Below, piece by piece: positions 61,718 through 64,000 of a stretch of 64,000 nucleotides of DNA. The notes below the pieces were generated by a model. That model was given only the letters and a program-made list of their open reading frames with translations, was not told the origin of the DNA and did no database searches. Source of the stretch: Platycnemis pennipes (taxonomy: Eukaryota > Arthropoda > Insecta > Odonata > Platycnemididae). The position numbers were made by a program, and so were the translations under genes. Each line of letters begins with the position of its first letter. Within the stretch, counting starts at the first letter, position 1. Where the stretch lies: contig OW121850.1 of assembly GCA_933228895.1 (NCBI GenBank), forward strand, positions 27,909,773 through 27,973,772. Direction: 5' to 3'.

Positions 61718-64000
61718 GAAGGCAAAATTTTCACCAGAGAAAAAAAAACATTGTGTGATAGCAACCGCAGCGATTAAGAAACCTGTATTTACGGTGAATA
61801 GCTTATTTATGATGCATGGAAAGATTCCAGATTGAAAGATGGAAGATTTGAAAATTCAAGTACTCTGGACTCTGACTCGTTTGCAACAAAACACGCCCAA
61901 CAAAAATGACAAATATGATTAGATCATTTAGAAACACAGTATATTAGAGTCTCTAAGCCAATATTTACACCAAGAAAATGTCTACCGCAGCGTAGTACAT
62001 GGAATTTAATTTCAATATCATTTCATGTAGCATTTGACACTGACAGAGTATGACCCTGAGACTACTAGAGCTTGGACTGATTTAAATATGTTACCATTCG
62101 GAATGAAACTTCGAAATGGAAACCCCTTTCCAAATATCATCGCAGGCCAATCCGTACGACCTTGCTAAACATATATTTAAAGAGGGGGATTTAAGTAAAC
62201 AGTAGACCAAATTGTGCATATTCTACGAAAACCAATCCTAAATTTAACAGAAGTAACAGTAACCAAAGTATAAGTAAAGGCAATAATATCGAATATAATT
62301 CAGTAAGGATAAGAATTATCTTAATAGTAATGCACGGCACTAGAAATTGAGTAAACGTTGGTGGTAAGTACTTAGCCTTACTCTTGGAAAAGGGCTTTTT
62401 TAGGGAATGTCGTTAACTGTGCACCTGTGTCGAGATCGATCATTAGATATATTTTGTGCAGTGGTAAATCAGATATGGAAATTATGGAATGCGACGGGAC
62501 GAAGTGCATTATTCGACTTGGTTTGGTGTCGACCACTAATGGCATGGCATGCAGCAATGAATTGAAGAGTTTAGCATTGAGGTAATGAGTTTAAGCATGG
62601 TGATAGGCAACCCGCGACGTCTCATATGATCTGTGTGTTGCCTAACCCAAGGAGGATTTGTGAAGCGAAGGCGATGACGACGCAGCGGAAAACGCTCGTC
62701 ATATCTGAGCAACACGTCCGCCGTCGACACGGGCCGAAATGAGTTAGGACAGAATGCGACACTGAGAAACAGCGGGAAGGTGAGGGGAGAGGAAGGGCGG
62801 AAACGACTCTACGGACGACGTCCCATGTCTCTGCGCCAGCTGGGAAATATTCCATTCTCTTTATCTGAATACCTGCGCTGCACGGGGAACTAAGAATACG
62901 ACTCTTACGGCCTAGGTCACGCGCGCATACTCCTCTCAACAGAATCCGTTTCATAATATGAGAGTAGACTAGGTAAATCAGCGACTTGAACTCAGGTCAC
63001 GGAATAAACGGAATTCGCATTTATCCCTCAAATTAGACCAAACAGGAATCACCTTCCTTAGAGTTCTAGCATCATAGGTAAGTATTTACTCAAAAACATT
63101 ATTTCCAATGGCAATTTTCTACTAAAAGAAATTACGTATCTTCACTCTGTCCTTCCAGATTTTTACGATAAATAATTTGTGGACATTTTGAGTCGGACTA
63201 TAATGTTATGCTATTCCGTTTGTAGCCTGGGGAAATTCAACCCACTTCCTCAAACCTCACCCAATAACATTTTTCATCATCCCTATATGTCATCTTCAAA
63301 TGTTCTTCATCAACATCTCCCAACAAGCATTTCACAAATGCTAATCAATCTCTTCATCTGAATTATTATTTCCTTTTTGGAAACAAGTTCACAAAGTTTA
63401 GTAACATTGTTTTTTTTCCAGGGCAACCTAAAAAAAAGAATTTGAAAAAAGGGTTGAAGCACAACCAAACCACAAAATCCTAAATTCCGGAACCTCTATT
63501 TTAATTACAAGGGCTACATATTAATTTAATATTTTAGGGATAAGGAAGGGTAGTAGTACTCGACATAATTGCAAGTGACCCGGATAAGGCCGTTGGTACG
63601 ACTCGGTAGCTCGAATGCGGAGTGTGTCGTCCGTTGAGAGACGAGACACACTTCTAAGGGTAAGAGCAGGAAGCGGGGAGATGGGAGAGGAGGTCACGGT
63701 CCGTGAAGGGGGAGGGAGGGCGAGGTCAAAGGCGACGAGGGTGGAGAGGGGGGGGGCAGGAGGAAGAAGACCACGACCGAGGGACAAAACCCCGACGAAC
63801 GAGTTCCCGAGTTATGAGGTTATGAACTACATTATTTCAATTTCCCCTGCATGCTTCCCTGATGGGAATTTCCAGCCCCTCGGACACACTTAAGCGACGT
63901 GACATTCCATTCGGGAAGGTCAAGGACCCTCAAGGCTTCATGACTCTCGTCGTACGACAGCAGCATGTGCGTCAGAAGTACCCGAGACATATAAATTTAC
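61718..64000. other. Right end of window, no supported gene
   Basis: AT-rich, then GC-rich skewed islands at 62690-62940 and 63560-63960. Open frames on the islands are compositional. No KH-domain first-half exon could be read here. Confidence 0.45.

Noticed and set aside
1..64000. CRISPR arrays, bacterial operons, ribosome binding sites, rRNA
   Set aside because: None seen. The repeats are eukaryotic mobile elements and the gene structure is intron-split.

Overview
This is an animal, almost certainly arthropod (probably insect), nuclear genome window. Long AT-rich non-coding DNA is broken by short GC-rich islands, coding sequence is split by multi-kilobase introns with GT..AG borders, and the repeats are of eukaryotic types (Penelope-like, RTE/CR1-like LINE, tRNA-like SINE, hAT and PIF/Harbinger relatives). 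There is no prokaryotic-style gene packing, no operon and no CRISPR array.

Only one gene can be supported. It lies on the minus strand and encodes the C-terminal half of a STAR-family KH-domain RNA-binding protein of the Sam68/KHDRBS type. Three exons are seen: 15074-14341 (C-terminal part of the KH domain, QUA2-like segment, Arg/Gly- and Pro-rich region), 7236-7169 (acidic Tyr-rich segment) and about 4275-4163 (C-terminus with a STAR-type nuclear-localisation motif, then the stop). Splice phases agree at both junctions and the joined exons give an uninterrupted frame of 304 residues plus stop. The upstream exons (N-terminus and first half of KH) were not found. The 49 kb from 15075 to 64000 is therefore probably a giant intron and/or upstream flank of the same gene.

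Layout: 1-4162 is downstream flank and probable 3' UTR; 4163-15074 holds three exons and two introns of 2.9 and 7.1 kb; 15075-64000 has no supported gene but many mobile-element copies. The most notable are at least three, probably four, very small palindromic insertions (about 187 to 505 bp) at 8.8, 22.2, 27.2 and 52.7 kb. Each has two inverted arms around a short loop, one unique tail of 30-46 bp, a flanking direct repeat of 8-14 bp, and a hammerhead-ribozyme-like core (CTGAAGAY, hairpin, GAAAC) in the arm next to the tail. I read them as minimal non-autonomous Penelope-like elements.

Other discrete elements are a 413-bp hAT MITE with an 8-bp target duplication, a 557-bp PIF/Harbinger-type MITE with TTA duplications, a 233-bp MITE of unclear superfamily, a 750-bp foldback element with a partial sister copy, LINE 3' ends, tRNA-like SINEs, and a 107-bp SINE-tail insertion inside one of two direct repeats that bracket the KH exon. 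All assignments come from reading the sequence and from remembered family features; no search was run.
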